From: Akkermansia sp.
Lineage (GTDB): Bacteria > Verrucomicrobiota > Verrucomicrobiia > Verrucomicrobiales > Akkermansiaceae
Reading direction: 5' to 3'
Length of the DNA stretch: 64,000 nucleotides
Assembly: GCA_017555025.1 (NCBI GenBank)
Contig: JAFZHC010000053.1
Coordinates: 24,220-88,219, forward strand
The translations under genes and the position numbers were made by a program. The notes under the pieces are model-generated. The model was not told the origin of the DNA. It made no database searches and saw only the letters and a list, made by a program, of their open reading frames with translations. This document shows positions 38,199 to 48,363 of the stretch, piece after piece. The first letter of the stretch is position 1, and the number at the start of each line of letters is the position of its first letter.

Positions 38199-39998
38199 TT
38201 AGAGACCGGGGAATACAGATTTGTCAACAGGTGCCAGCAAGCCACCATTTGAAGAACTATCCCCAAAAGGATTATCTGCCTCGAACGGATTCTTCTTCTT
38301 CTCGAAAGGATTACCACTATTATTGGCAGGCATATCATCAAGGGATGCATCATTCTTTTTCCCCTCGCCCAACGTATAGGAAGAATTATCTGCGGTACCG
38401 GGCTTGGCTTCACCGGAAGATTTGCCAAGTAACTGGCTGCTGAGAGCATCTACATCGATGTCATTAAACGGAGTTCTCTGCGGTCTATCCTTACGAAGGA
38501 CTGCGGCTTGCGCCTCAAGCTCGTCTCCATTATCCGCAGGAGCGTTGGCAAAACCGGATATCTTAGTGCTTACCCAGGCAAAAACACCATCATCCTTGAA
38601 AAGCGGATCGGCCTTACCATCGGGATATTCAACATGCGTCAAGATTGCCGGAATACCATAATCAATCGTACCGGAAAGCTCGTTGGAAGCATTAACCGAT
38701 ACAGAACCTCGCAGAGCAAGAGTATCAAGCTCACGCATATCTTCATCCCCAAAGGTAAGTGTCACCACCCCTTCTGCATTTTCGAGGGTAAGTTTACCAC
38801 TATTAAGACGCGGCGGCATATAGGCATTGCGCTTACCAGGTTCGATATGCTCAATGATGTCAAGCATAGCAGGCATTGCAGTAAAGCGGACATCCTTCAA
38901 GGCAAACATACCTCGGAAAGAAGGACGATCAGCCGAGAAAGGCAGAGAAATGTAAGACGTGGGTTTATTCTTACCAATAGCTGTTGCTGCTGTTCTGGCA
39001 GTCACGAAATTTACGAAGCGACCTTCGGAAAAATCAGCAAAATTCATATTAACAGCATCCACCATCAACTGCTTAGACAAAGACTCGCCTTGAGCAATGC
39101 TGCCGCAAATTTCCATGTAGGATTCCGGAGTTTTCCCTTTTTCGCGGACAGTCTCCGTGGTGGCAAGGATTCGAATATCCTCAATAGAAACAGATGTTAC
39201 CAACACTTTACCATCTATAATCGACATGGGCTTCCATCCCTTAATCTGCAGCATGCCGCCATCAAAAATGACAACACGAGAGTTGCGAGAAGCCCCGGAG
39301 AAATACATGTAGGCAGAGCTACCTTCTATAGCAACGGGAGCAGCAACGGGATCATCCACGCGAACGCTGAAGTTATCACAAACAACACGAGAAATATTCC
39401 AGACTTCTTCCCCCTTCCACGTCGGGACATCGAGCTTTTCTGCACCGGAACGAATAGTTACAGCTGCTCGGGCAGCCTGCACCTCAGAAGTCTTAAGGAT
39501 ACCGGTAAAGAAAGAAGAGGTATCCAGCTCACACTTCAGTTCACTCAGCTCGGCACGCACAACCATCGAGTCCTCAGGGAACTCTGCCACCAGATTATCA
39601 ATCATCAGATTCAGGCCATCCATACGGCCGCCCACAAGGCGAACGGATTCGGCCCCCATTGCCTGGCATATCTTAGATTCAACGCCCTTGAAGTAGGACT
39701 CTGTTGACATGGACGCCATGCGGTAAGCCAATGCGCCGACAACTAAGCCAACAAACAACAGAAAAACTAAGAGACCGTATACAAACTTTCGACGGCCACG
39801 ACGTGCTTTTTCCTCATTTGTCACCATTACCTTGCGCTTTTTAACAACACGCACGGCCTTGGTACCGTCAGCCCGAACCACAACCTCACGCGATTTCTCG
39901 CTGGAAGGACGATCGGAGTTAAGTTGATTAATAATGCTGCGAACCTGAGAATTTTTATCCTCAGCACTCGTGTATTTATCGTCTTCTATTTTACCCAT
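38199..39998 (-). CDS. Single-pass membrane protein with large outer domain and NPF repeats
   Basis: 599 residues. Basic, polar cytoplasmic N-terminus (1-72), one membrane helix (FVYGLLVFLLFVGLVVGALAY, about 72-92), then a beta-rich outer domain to about 490 that reads like AsmA/DUF-type envelope proteins (repeated 'L.L.NAEG.VTLTFGD'). The C-terminus is low-complexity with three NPF repeats (NPFEKKKNPFEADNPFGD). It starts 20 bases after the secretin stop, so it is probably an inner-membrane partner of the secretin. No exact family recognised. Confidence 0.65.
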   Translation of the reverse strand: MGKIEDDKYTSAEDKNSQVRSIINQLNSDRPSSEKSREVVVRADGTKAVRVVKKRKVMVTNEEKARRGRRKFVYGLLVFLLFVGLVVGALAYRMASMSTESYFKGVESKICQAMGAESVRLVGGRMDGLNLMIDNLVAEFPEDSMVVRAELSELKCELDTSSFFTGILKTSEVQAARAAVTIRSGAEKLDVPTWKGEEVWNISRVVCDNFSVRVDDPVAAPVAIEGSSAYMYFSGASRNSRVVIFDGGMLQIKGWKPMSIIDGKVLVTSVSIEDIRILATTETVREKGKTPESYMEICGSIAQGESLSKQLMVDAVNMNFADFSEGRFVNFVTARTAATAIGKNKPTSYISLPFSADRPSFRGMFALKDVRFTAMPAMLDIIEHIEPGKRNAYMPPRLNSGKLTLENAEGVVTLTFGDEDMRELDTLALRGSVSVNASNELSGTIDYGIPAILTHVEYPDGKADPLFKDDGVFAWVSTKISGFANAPADNGDELEAQAAVLRKDRPQRTPFNDIDVDALSSQLLGKSSGEAKPGTADNSSYTLGEGKKNDASLDDMPANNSGNPFEKKKNPFEADNPFGDSSSNGGLLAPVDKSVFPGL

Positions 39999-40018
39999 GG
40001 AATATTATTTCTATCTAA

Positions 40019-42502
40019 TCACAAATCGCTCGATGACATAGACGGGCGCTCACCCGTGGCTACGTCACGACCGGTCGGGTCGACAACATCGACCTTAGCA
40101 AAGTATATAAGGGCTTTACGCTTCTTCTGCTCACCGGAGGAGCGGAAGAGGCGGCCAACGAGGGGAAGATCGCCCAGTACAGGTACCTTATCCTCGAATC
40201 GAACCACACTAGCCTCCTTCAAACCGCCCATCACAATCACGGTACCGGGAACAACCGTAAGCTTGGTGTTCTCAACGTAACGCTTAATCATGGGCTGCAA
40301 AATGTAGTTCGGATTGAGCTGGAAATACTGAATGGAGCTATTACCGGACCACAGAGAGCCGTTGATAGGAGAACCCCAGTTGATGAAGCCCTCAAACTCA
40401 TTAGTCGTAGAAGTAAGAGCCAGAGTAATGAAACGCCCATTCTCCGAAATCTCTGCGCTGTGAATCTGAAGAATTGTGCCGATACCGCCTATCGTATCTT
40501 CAGTCATGCCAAAGCGAACGAAGTCACTGGGCTGAGCACCAATTGCAACGATTGAGCCACTAGCAGTCTGGCGATTGTCATCATCGTCATCATTCCAGCC
40601 GCCGCCACCCATGCTCGAAATCTGAGGAGCTTCCCAGGTTTCGGGGAAGAAGAGTTCGTTCACGTTCGCAAAAACCACCTGTTCTTCAGCGCCGGGGCTG
40701 AACACAATGCGGGGATTCTGCAGAATGTCCACGCCCTTTCTCTGGGCAAGACCTCGCATCATGACCGTCACGTCAACAGAATTCCATACACCACGAATAC
40801 CAAAGATACCGGGAGCATAATCCGACTCGACCCCGTTAAATGATGCAACGGCACCGGAGCTAATAAGGTTTTCAAGAGCAGCACCACCGGCTGAGAACAC
40901 ACGAGTGCCGCTACGCAGGCCACCCGTTGCAAGGGTTGCGTCCTGAGCACCCTGAGCCGAAGTATTGCCACTAAAGAAAGGTAAGCCGGTCAAAGAGGAT
41001 GCCAGCTCCTGACCACCGGTCATCTGCTGTTCACCGCCGATATTGACATTAAACATCCAGTCAAAGCCCAACTGTTCGAGATCGGTCTCTGATACCTCCA
41101 TGGCAATCACATTCAGAACAATCTGACGAGCCTCCTCCATGGGCACGTTAAGAAGTTCTTCAATTTCCTGAAGATTGTGCGAGGTATTGCGTACAGTCAA
41201 ACGACGTGTGGAAGCGGAGTAACGAGCCACAGCCCCTTCGGGGAACGAAATTCCCATGCTCTTAAGCACCTGTGTGGGATTGACGCGCAACACAGACATG
41301 CGGCTACCGGTTTCATCGCTGAAGCCGTCATCTTCAGAGTCCTCCTCCTGCTCCCCGGGTCGGGAATCAAAGAAATGAGGCGGCACATTAAAGGTACGGT
41401 CAATCAAGGGCCCGAAATCCTTACCGGAATAAGAAATCTCGATACCGGACGGCGTATAGTAATAGCTGATACCCAGTTGCTTTGTCAGCAAATCGAGCAC
41501 CTCCTTTACAGACACCTGCGAAAGAGTCAGACGCACCGTCTGAGCCATCAGATTCTTGTAGGGCTCAGAGTTGGGATTACCGAAGTTGGTTGTGATATTG
41601 ATATGACGCTCAGCATTCACCCCATTGCTCTCGAAGCGGGTAATCTGGTTCTGCAGAGCATCGATAACATCCGTTATCGGAGCATCATCAAACAAGATAT
41701 TGGGCAGAATCATCTCATCGAGACGCTTTGCATACGAATTCTGCAACTCTGTATCAATACCGGGTGAAAAAGTCTCCTCCGTAGCCCTATCAACAGGAGC
41801 ACCATCATACACAGATTCCTCCCACTGCTTATCAACATCAGACAACATCTTTGCCCGGGTTGCATTATGCGCAGTCTTATAATATGCCATCTTATGGCGA
41901 CGAGCAATCTCCATCCCCTGACGAGCAGCGGAGTTATATCGATCAATCTTCGAGATGCTGCGGAATGTCTCCTCAGCCTCATCAAACTTACCAAGATCAA
42001 TCTGAGAATAACCAAGCTCAAGCAAGCGAGTCACCTCTGCCACATCACCCACATGCTGAGGAGAAAGAGCGGGATTGTGGCGTGTGGGGTCGGATGTATG
42101 CAGCAGTTCCACCTCCGCACGCTTGTTATCCGGAGCAAGCTTAATAGCCTCCTGCAGGAATGAAACAGCTTCATCATAGCGACCAACCGTACGATAATCA
42201 ATAGCCTTGGCAATCAGAGCATCTGAAAGAGACTGGCGGATAAACTCTGCAAACCTACGGGTAGAATCACTATCAGGAAGCGTAAGAAGAGCGCTGCGAT
42301 AATGTTCAACCGCCTGACTGTACCTCTTAGCCTTGTACGCAAGACGTGCCTCCTGAACCAACTGACGGGCATCGCGGGCAGCCATCTCACGGCGAGCAGC
42401 TTCAGCGGCATCTACCTGCTGAGCAGACGAAAAGGGTGCCAGAGAGAGAGTCCCCATGGCAATAAGAGAGAAAATCGAAGTTCGAGAAAACGGTCTCATC
42501 AT
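40019..42502 (-). CDS. TPR-secretin (type II/IV secretion or pilus outer-membrane channel)
   Basis: 827 residues. Signal peptide MRPFSRTSIFSLIAM..., then TPR-like repeats (about 50-230: AYKAKRYSQAVEHYRSALLT, YDEAVSFLQEAIKLAPD, FDEAEETFRSISKID), N-domains, and a secretin domain from about 440 with VPGTVIVMGGLKEASV and VPVLGDLPLVGRLFRS near the C-terminus. It resembles the Akkermansia Amuc_1098-type secretin. The start at 42502 is favoured by the promoter (GTGACT, 17, TATGAT) with +1 seven bases upstream; 42499 is equally possible, while a GTG at 42544 would be outside it. No pilin, PilM or ATPase is adjacent. Confidence 0.85.
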   Translation of the reverse strand: MMRPFSRTSIFSLIAMGTLSLAPFSSAQQVDAAEAARREMAARDARQLVQEARLAYKAKRYSQAVEHYRSALLTLPDSDSTRRFAEFIRQSLSDALIAKAIDYRTVGRYDEAVSFLQEAIKLAPDNKRAEVELLHTSDPTRHNPALSPQHVGDVAEVTRLLELGYSQIDLGKFDEAEETFRSISKIDRYNSAARQGMEIARRHKMAYYKTAHNATRAKMLSDVDKQWEESVYDGAPVDRATEETFSPGIDTELQNSYAKRLDEMILPNILFDDAPITDVIDALQNQITRFESNGVNAERHINITTNFGNPNSEPYKNLMAQTVRLTLSQVSVKEVLDLLTKQLGISYYYTPSGIEISYSGKDFGPLIDRTFNVPPHFFDSRPGEQEEDSEDDGFSDETGSRMSVLRVNPTQVLKSMGISFPEGAVARYSASTRRLTVRNTSHNLQEIEELLNVPMEEARQIVLNVIAMEVSETDLEQLGFDWMFNVNIGGEQQMTGGQELASSLTGLPFFSGNTSAQGAQDATLATGGLRSGTRVFSAGGAALENLISSGAVASFNGVESDYAPGIFGIRGVWNSVDVTVMMRGLAQRKGVDILQNPRIVFSPGAEEQVVFANVNELFFPETWEAPQISSMGGGGWNDDDDDNRQTASGSIVAIGAQPSDFVRFGMTEDTIGGIGTILQIHSAEISENGRFITLALTSTTNEFEGFINWGSPINGSLWSGNSSIQYFQLNPNYILQPMIKRYVENTKLTVVPGTVIVMGGLKEASVVRFEDKVPVLGDLPLVGRLFRSSGEQKKRKALIYFAKVDVVDPTGRDVATGERPSMSSSDL

Positions 42503-42515
42503 GGTAAGTGCTCGT

Positions 42516-42544
42516 ATCATACCAAAATACGGATGCAAAGTCAC
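42516..42544 (-). promoter_or_regulatory. Secretin promoter
   Basis: GTGACT (42544-42539), 17-base spacer, TATGAT (42521-42516); predicted +1 near 42509, leader about seven bases. Confidence 0.5.
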
Positions 42545-42572
42545 TCATAAAGTGAGCCAACATATAAAAAAA

Positions 42573-42619
42573 TCAAAAAAAAGGCAGCGCATACCGTCTC
42601 AAATGACGTTATGCGCTGC
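42573..42619 (-). terminator. rpoD terminator
   Basis: Perfect 10-bp stem GCAGCGCATA / TATGCGCTGC (42584-42593, 42610-42619), extended by a partly paired inner loop, then a run of eight T on the minus strand. Confidence 0.88.
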
Positions 42620-42644
42620 ACGAAAGAAGAGCACCTGCCCCCTA

Positions 42645-45071
42645 TCAGGAAACAGAGGAGTCGAGGAACCCCTTAATGCAACCAATTCGCGTAGGATGCC
42701 TGAGCTTGCGCAGAGCTTTCGCCTCAATCTGGCGGATTCGCTCACGAGTCACATTGAATTGACGACCCACTTCTTCAAGGGTACGGGGATTACCATCCTT
42801 CAGACCGAAACGCTGCTCAATAACAGCACGCTCACGCTCATTGAGAGTATTCAGCACACCGGAGAGCTTTTCACGCAACGAATTGAAAGCTGCGCCATCC
42901 ATGGGATTCTCGGCACTCTTATCCTCAAGGAAGTCACCGAAAGAGGTATCATCAGAGTCACCCACAGGCTGCTGCATGGAAATCGGCTGCTGAGCCATCT
43001 TCAGCACGCTGCGTACGCGCTCCACCTGCATACCGCTCTCCGCTGCAATCTCCTCGGGGGAAGGTTCGCGCCCCAAATCCTGCACCAGCTTCTTCTGCAC
43101 ACGCATCAACTTATTAATCGTCTCAATCATGTGCACAGGAATGCGAATGGTTCGAGCCTGATCAGCAATGGAACGGGTAATGGCCTGACGTATCCACCAT
43201 GTAGCATACGTGGAGAACTTATAACCGCGACGGTACTCAAACTTCTCAACCGCCTTCATAAGCCCCATATTACCTTCCTGAATGAGATCAAGGAATGCCA
43301 AACCACGGTTTGTATACTTCTTAGCAATGGAAATCACCAAACGAAGGTTTGCCTCAATCATTTCGCGCTTAGCGGTCTTGGCTTCCTTCATAGCCTCCTT
43401 CATAGCCTGATAATTTTCCAGGAAGTCTGCAACAGGCATCCAGAGCTGCACCTCAATCTCGGTAATAATGTCCTTGTAATCCTTGTTATCGAGATCATTC
43501 TCGTACTGACGACGCAGCTTCATTACACGCTGGCGGATTTCACGCATACGTGCGACGAAGTCCTCATACACCTTGCCCTTGAAGCTGAACTTGCGATAAA
43601 GAGCATCCAAAGTCTCCAGAAGATTATCAAACTCCTTCTGAGCTACATCCACGCCCTTATTACGACGGCGGGCGCGGCGCAGATTATTATACGCGGCCTG
43701 AGCCTCGTCATGAAGGTCGTATACCTTATTGATAAGAGGTTGAATCTCCTTGAAATACTGCTCACGGTGGTCAATATTCTTATCTGCCACCACGCGGTCA
43801 AAACGCTCCTTGTTCTGCAGCACTCGCTGAGCTGTCTCTAGGTACAGCATAGAAACCACACCAAACTTGTGAAGGCGGGTCTGCAGGTCATTTTCTGCAT
43901 GATCAATGCGAATGGAAAGGCTAACCTCCTGTTCACGCTTCAACAGGTCTTTTTGCCCCATTTGCTTAAGGTACATGCGCACAGGGTCATCAAGAATATC
44001 GAGCTTAGCCTCCATCTTCTCATTTTCATCCTCCTCACCAGAGTCGACCATGCGCTGACGCTCGCTATAGTTATCGACATCAGAAGCATCAATAATGTCA
44101 AAGTTCATGCCACGCAAACGCTCCATGATTTCCTCGTGGTCAGCGGGATTAATCATGTCATTCGGCAGCACGTCATTGATGTCATCGTAGGTCAGATACC
44201 CCTGCTCCGTAGCCTGTACAATCAGCTCACGAACCTTTTCCTGCACAACGGGCGTATCAACCAAACGAACATTCTTCCCCTTGGGTCCCTTCAGGTCAGC
44301 AAGAGAAATCGGAGCGATTGTTGAAGACTCGTCACGCACCTCCACGCCAATAGAGTGCAGACGCTCAAACAGACGCTCAGTATCCTGCTCCTCGTAACCA
44401 TCCATTGGCAGAGAAGAGAAGATATCATCGTCCGTCACATAGCCGCCATTCTTCTTGGCAATAACAAGGAGCCCCTTAAATGCAGTCTTGAGAGTAATGT
44501 CGTCGGGGAAGAAATCCTGAAGCTCCTTTGCCGTAATACGAGGAGCACTATAGGAGTTCTTGCGGCGGGAACCGGAGCTCTTCTTGCGACCGGATGCGGC
44601 AGACTCATCCTCATCGTGGATGAATTCTTCCACCTCGGGCATCAAATCCTCCACTTCAGCCTCATCAACAAGCTCATCATCGAGTTCCTCTTCAATCACT
44701 TCGGGTTCTTTCTCCGGCTTCTTGCTCACCTTGCTCTTAGCAGGAGCTGGGGTCTTGGCAGACTTGGATGAGGTGGACTTGGCGGCAGACGACTTGGTCT
44801 GGGCAGGTTTCTTTTCTGCACTCTTTTCCGCTGCAGGGGCTTTTACCGTTTCAACCTTCTTGGCTACAGACTTCGCAGGTGCAGCTTTCTTAGCTTCCGA
44901 CTTCTTAGGTGCCGGCTTCTCAGGAGCCGTTTTCTTCACCTCTGTTTTCTTTGCAGTAGCCTTAGTCGACGATTTTGCAGAACTGGCGACCTTCTTTTCT
45001 TCAGTCTTCTCTGCTTTTACCTTCGGGCTTTTAGCTGTGCCTGATTCCGGCTTCTTTTTCGCTGTAGACAT
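42645..45071 (-). CDS. rpoD: Primary RNA polymerase sigma factor RpoD (sigma-70)
   Basis: 808 residues, much longer than E. coli RpoD (613). Residues 1 to about 105 are Lys/Ala/Pro-rich ([20 protein letters not shown]) like histone H1 tails, then an acidic stretch ([18 protein letters not shown]). The sigma 1.1 region, region 1.2 ([20 protein letters not shown]), region 2 (about 565-650: [20 protein letters not shown]), region 3 and region 4.2 ([20 protein letters not shown]) follow. ATG 45071 is chosen because TATACT at 45085-45080 places +1 two bases upstream; an earlier ATG at 45134 lies before it. A strong terminator follows. Confidence 0.96.
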   Translation of the reverse strand: MSTAKKKPESGTAKSPKVKAEKTEEKKVASSAKSSTKATAKKTEVKKTAPEKPAPKKSEAKKAAPAKSVAKKVETVKAPAAEKSAEKKPAQTKSSAAKSTSSKSAKTPAPAKSKVSKKPEKEPEVIEEELDDELVDEAEVEDLMPEVEEFIHDEDESAASGRKKSSGSRRKNSYSAPRITAKELQDFFPDDITLKTAFKGLLVIAKKNGGYVTDDDIFSSLPMDGYEEQDTERLFERLHSIGVEVRDESSTIAPISLADLKGPKGKNVRLVDTPVVQEKVRELIVQATEQGYLTYDDINDVLPNDMINPADHEEIMERLRGMNFDIIDASDVDNYSERQRMVDSGEEDENEKMEAKLDILDDPVRMYLKQMGQKDLLKREQEVSLSIRIDHAENDLQTRLHKFGVVSMLYLETAQRVLQNKERFDRVVADKNIDHREQYFKEIQPLINKVYDLHDEAQAAYNNLRRARRRNKGVDVAQKEFDNLLETLDALYRKFSFKGKVYEDFVARMREIRQRVMKLRRQYENDLDNKDYKDIITEIEVQLWMPVADFLENYQAMKEAMKEAKTAKREMIEANLRLVISIAKKYTNRGLAFLDLIQEGNMGLMKAVEKFEYRRGYKFSTYATWWIRQAITRSIADQARTIRIPVHMIETINKLMRVQKKLVQDLGREPSPEEIAAESGMQVERVRSVLKMAQQPISMQQPVGDSDDTSFGDFLEDKSAENPMDGAAFNSLREKLSGVLNTLNERERAVIEQRFGLKDGNPRTLEEVGRQFNVTRERIRQIEAKALRKLRHPTRIGCIKGFLDSSVS

Positions 45072-45079
45072 ATTGAGAC

Positions 45080-45085
45080 AGTATA
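45080..45085 (-). promoter_or_regulatory. rpoD -10 element
   Basis: TATACT (45085-45080) on the minus strand; no good -35. Predicted +1 at 45073, two bases before the ATG. Confidence 0.5.
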
Positions 45086-45114
45086 TATTTGGCGATACTC
45101 CACCCTTTACACGA

Positions 45115-45135
45115 TTTGTCAAGTATTTTGACAAA
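45115..45135. promoter_or_regulatory. Perfect palindrome overlapping a promoter between rpoD and glnN
   Basis: TTTGTCAA (45115-45122), five bases, TTGACAAA (45128-45135). Each arm contains TTGACA read outward. The plus-strand arm is the -35 of a consensus promoter. It could bind a dimeric regulator; no operator is known here. Confidence 0.5.
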
Positions 45136-45155
45136 GTGCGAATGCATTTTATACT
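45128..45155 (+). promoter_or_regulatory. Orphan sigma-70 promoter, plus strand
   Basis: TTGACA (45128-45133), 16-base spacer, TATACT (45150-45155), one of the best matches in the window. No plus-strand gene follows: the transcript would start near 45162 and run into the glnN 3' hairpin, then antisense to glnN. It may drive a small RNA of about 75-80 bases. Confidence 0.5.
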
Positions 45156-45202
45156 ATTAACTCAACGAGTCAAGTAGGTATGACACACTTTAAGATAAAT
45201 TA

Positions 45203-45238
45203 ACAAATACGGCTGTGCATCCAATGAATGCACAGCCG
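45203..45238 (-). terminator. glnN terminator
   Basis: Perfect 11-bp stem CGGCTGTGCAT / ATGCACAGCCG (45210-45220, 45228-45238), seven-base loop, followed by TATTTGTT on the minus strand. Confidence 0.7.
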
Positions 45239-45260
45239 GAAAAGTTGACGTTTAAGAAAC

Positions 45261-47366
45261 TCAGCGGCTATGAATATTAAGCATCTGTGCATAGGTAGGC
45301 ACCGGCCAGCGATCTGCTGCCACGATAGATTCGAGAGCATCTACAGTCAGGCGGGCATCCTCCATTGCGGCACGCATTGTCAGCGGTTCTCCGCAGTTAA
45401 TAGCATCTTCCAGAGCATCGACACGCGGCACCAGCTCATCATACAGAGAGCCCAGCTGAGCTGCCTGTGCACGAGCAGCCTTCATACCAGCGGGGATACC
45501 GGCAGTAAGAATGGAGCTGACCGTAGTGCAAATTTCCGTCATCTGGCGAGCCACAGCGGGCAGATAAATGGTGCGCAGCATATTCAGACAAGTCTTAGCC
45601 TCAATGTCGATAAGCTTCTCGAAGTTTTCTATCTGAATCTCACGGCGAGCCAACAACTCAGAACGGTTCAGTACCCCATACTTCTCCATGAGAGTAATAG
45701 TATCGGGGCGAGCCAGTACATCGAGAGCCTCGGGGGTCGTCTTAATGTGTGGCAGACCGCGTTTCTCAGCCTCCTGAACCCATTCCTCGGAATAACCGTT
45801 ACCATTGAATACCACACGGTCGTGCTTGGTAATAAGTTCCTTTATGAGGTCGCGCACCGCATTTTTGAACTCAGGAGTGCCGGCGACAGGTTCCAGACGA
45901 GTAGCCACGATATCCAGCGCCTCAGCCATAATGGTATTGAGCACCGCCATAGGCCAGGCACAGGTCTGGGAAGAGCCGACTGCACGGAATTCGAACTTGT
46001 TACCCGTGAAGGCAAAAGGAGAAGTACGGTTACGATCGGTCGTATCCTTAGGAAGCTCAGGCAGCACATCTACACCCAATTCCATGGTGGTCTTGGCAGC
46101 AGAGGATTTAGCACCACCGGCCTTAATCTGCTCGATAATATCCGTCAGCTGATCGCCCAGGAAAATGGAGATAATAGCAGGAGGTGCTTCAGCTGCCCCC
46201 AGTCGATGATCATTGCCGGCCTTAGCAATGGAAGCACGCAAGAGGTCAGCATGCTTATCCACCCCCATAATCACGGCAGAAAGGAAAGTCAGGAACAGCA
46301 GATTGCTGTGCGGGGTCTTACCGGGGGAGAACAACGAACCAAGCTCAGGGGTGGAAAGCGACCAGTTATTGTGCTTACCGGAACCATTCACGTGAGCATA
46401 AGGCTTCTCATGCAGCAGGCAGACCAAGTTATACTTCAGTGCCTGGCGCTGCAGGATATCCATAATCATCACGTTATGGTCAACAGCCACATTACAGGGC
46501 TCAAAAAGCGGGCAAATCTCGAACTGACCGGGAGCTGCCTCATTGTGACGAGTCTTGGCGGGTACTCCAAGAGCCCACAAAGCACGATCCACACTCATCA
46601 TGAACTCCAGCACTCGCTCTTTGATGGAGCCGAAATAATGGTCTTCCATCTGCTGGTGCTTAGGCGGCAGACACCCGAACAAAGTACGACCGGTCTCGAT
46701 GAGATCGGGGCGCTTAATGTACAAATCGCGGTCGATGAGGAAATACTCCTGCTCCGCTCCCAAATTACTTACAACGTAGCTGGGTTCAATCCCGAAGCAG
46801 CGCAACACTCGGGTGGTCTGCTGAGCAACAGCAGCCATAGAGCGCAACAAGGGAGTCTTCTTATCCAGAGCCTCTCCCGTATAGCTGCAGAAAGCAGTAG
46901 GAATGCAAAGAGTCACCGTGTGCTCCGTACGCTTAATGAAAGCCGGGCTGGTGGGGTCCCATGCGGTATAGCCACGAGCCTCAAACGTAGCGCGGATGCC
47001 GCCGCTGGGGAAACTGGAGGCATCCGGTTCAGCCTGAATAAGGTTCTTACCGGTAAACTCGCAGATCATCCCGCCTTTACCATCAGGCTCAACAAAAGAG
47101 TCATGCTTTTCAGCAGTAGCATCGGTAAGCGGCTGGAACCAGTGCGTATAGTGTGTTGCGCCCTTACTCAGAGCCCACACCTTCATGGCTTGCGCAACTT
47201 CATCGGCAATGCTGATATCAAGCTTCCCGCCCTTTTGCACGGTCAGCATCATCTTTTTAAACGCGCTCTTGGAGAGGTATTTCTCCATCGTTTTAATTCC
47301 GAAAGTATCGCAGCCATACAAAGCGTTGAGTGCGGCTTCGGCATCGGTCATTGTCTCTGTAGCCAT
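45261..47366 (-). CDS. glnN: Glutamine synthetase type III
   Basis: 701 residues, the length of GSIII (not the 450-470 of GSI). It makes glutamine from glutamate, ammonia and ATP. Conserved segments: GAEQEYFLID (metal-binding Glu), KTRHNEAAPGQFEICPLFEP, HVNGSGKHNNWS, NRTSPFAFTGNKFEFRAVGSS. GSIII is common in Bacteroidota and Verrucomicrobiota. It has a terminator at its 3' end; its own promoter is not clear. lipA lies 68 bases upstream on the same strand. Confidence 0.95.
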   Translation of the reverse strand: MATETMTDAEAALNALYGCDTFGIKTMEKYLSKSAFKKMMLTVQKGGKLDISIADEVAQAMKVWALSKGATHYTHWFQPLTDATAEKHDSFVEPDGKGGMICEFTGKNLIQAEPDASSFPSGGIRATFEARGYTAWDPTSPAFIKRTEHTVTLCIPTAFCSYTGEALDKKTPLLRSMAAVAQQTTRVLRCFGIEPSYVVSNLGAEQEYFLIDRDLYIKRPDLIETGRTLFGCLPPKHQQMEDHYFGSIKERVLEFMMSVDRALWALGVPAKTRHNEAAPGQFEICPLFEPCNVAVDHNVMIMDILQRQALKYNLVCLLHEKPYAHVNGSGKHNNWSLSTPELGSLFSPGKTPHSNLLFLTFLSAVIMGVDKHADLLRASIAKAGNDHRLGAAEAPPAIISIFLGDQLTDIIEQIKAGGAKSSAAKTTMELGVDVLPELPKDTTDRNRTSPFAFTGNKFEFRAVGSSQTCAWPMAVLNTIMAEALDIVATRLEPVAGTPEFKNAVRDLIKELITKHDRVVFNGNGYSEEWVQEAEKRGLPHIKTTPEALDVLARPDTITLMEKYGVLNRSELLARREIQIENFEKLIDIEAKTCLNMLRTIYLPAVARQMTEICTTVSSILTAGIPAGMKAARAQAAQLGSLYDELVPRVDALEDAINCGEPLTMRAAMEDARLTVDALESIVAADRWPVPTYAQMLNIHSR

Positions 47367-47434
47367 ATAATGTGGTTTGAAATGATGCGTGTTGGTGGGA
47401 TTTTATCTGCTTTCAACGGAGCTGTCAAGCGCAT

Positions 47435-48352
47435 TCAGCTGATTTCACCGCGAGCGCGAAGGTCAGCATTGATAGCCTCCAAAATATCCAGCTCGGGGCG
47501 GAAGTTAGCGTCGTGGTGAGATGAACGAATCAGCGGGCCGCTGGCAACATGGCGGAATCCTTTACTCAAAGCGACCTCTCTCAGCTCGTCAAATACATCA
47601 GGATGAATGTAATCAATCACCGGCAAATGGCGAGCGGAGGGGCGCAAGTACTGCCCCATCGTAAGAACGGTTACACCATGGGCGCGAAGGTCATCCATCG
47701 TCTGCTCAATTTCATCGCGAGTTTCCCCCAGTCCGAGCATAATGCCGCTCTTCGTCACAACCATACCGGGAGCCATCTCCAGAGCACGCTGCAACATGTG
47801 CAAGGATTTACGGTAACGAGCGCGGAAGCGAACAATGGGAGACAAACGTTCAACCGTCTCCAGATTATGATTGAAAATATGGGGACGGGCATCCATCACC
47901 ATAGCAAGAGCATCCTCATTGCCGTTAAAGTCAGAAGTGAGCACCTCAATAACGGTCTCAGGGCTCAGTTTGCGAATTTCGCGAATAATGGCAGCCATGT
48001 GAGCAGCGGCGCCGTCTTTAAGGTCATCGCGAGTCACCATCGTCACCACGGTGTGGTTAAGCTTCATGCGACTGACGGCATCTGCAATTTTAGCAGGCTC
48101 CTCAGGGTCGAGCGGTTTGGGCTTAGCCGTACGCGTAGCACAAAAACCACAGGCTCGCGTGCAAACATCACCGCATGCCATGAAAGTTGCTGTACCGTGG
48201 CTCCAACATTCACCACGATTGGGGCACATAGCCTCCTCGCATACAGTAACGAGAGAATTCCCCTTTACCAGGCTGTCAACATGCTTAAAAGCTTGCCCCT
48301 TGGGCAGCTTTACCTTCAACCAGGAGGGCTTGCGTGCGCGTTCTTCTGACAT
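47435..48352 (-). CDS. lipA: Lipoyl synthase
   Basis: 305 residues, radical SAM enzyme that inserts sulfur into octanoyl groups on lipoyl domains. Auxiliary cluster Cys38, Cys43, Cys49 (CEEAMCPNRGEC); radical SAM cluster Cys64, Cys68, Cys71 (CTRACGFC). The C-terminal RSS serine that ligates the auxiliary cluster is present (LIRSSHHD; usual RSSYHA has Tyr where this has His). ATG 48352 has a near-leaderless promoter (TTGCAT, 17, CATAAC). lipB is not in the window. Confidence 0.94.
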   Translation of the reverse strand: MSEERARKPSWLKVKLPKGQAFKHVDSLVKGNSLVTVCEEAMCPNRGECWSHGTATFMACGDVCTRACGFCATRTAKPKPLDPEEPAKIADAVSRMKLNHTVVTMVTRDDLKDGAAAHMAAIIREIRKLSPETVIEVLTSDFNGNEDALAMVMDARPHIFNHNLETVERLSPIVRFRARYRKSLHMLQRALEMAPGMVVTKSGIMLGLGETRDEIEQTMDDLRAHGVTVLTMGQYLRPSARHLPVIDYIHPDVFDELREVALSKGFRHVASGPLIRSSHHDANFRPELDILEAINADLRARGEIS

Positions 48353-48363
48353 AACTGCGCAGC

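Noticed and set aside
45128..45260. A small peptide from the orphan promoter
   Set aside because: Only a seven-codon ATG frame follows; no convincing peptide. A non-coding RNA is more likely.
45270..47519. A 749-codon open frame antisense to glnN
   Set aside because: glnN is clearly coding on the minus strand; no domain or start signal on the plus strand.
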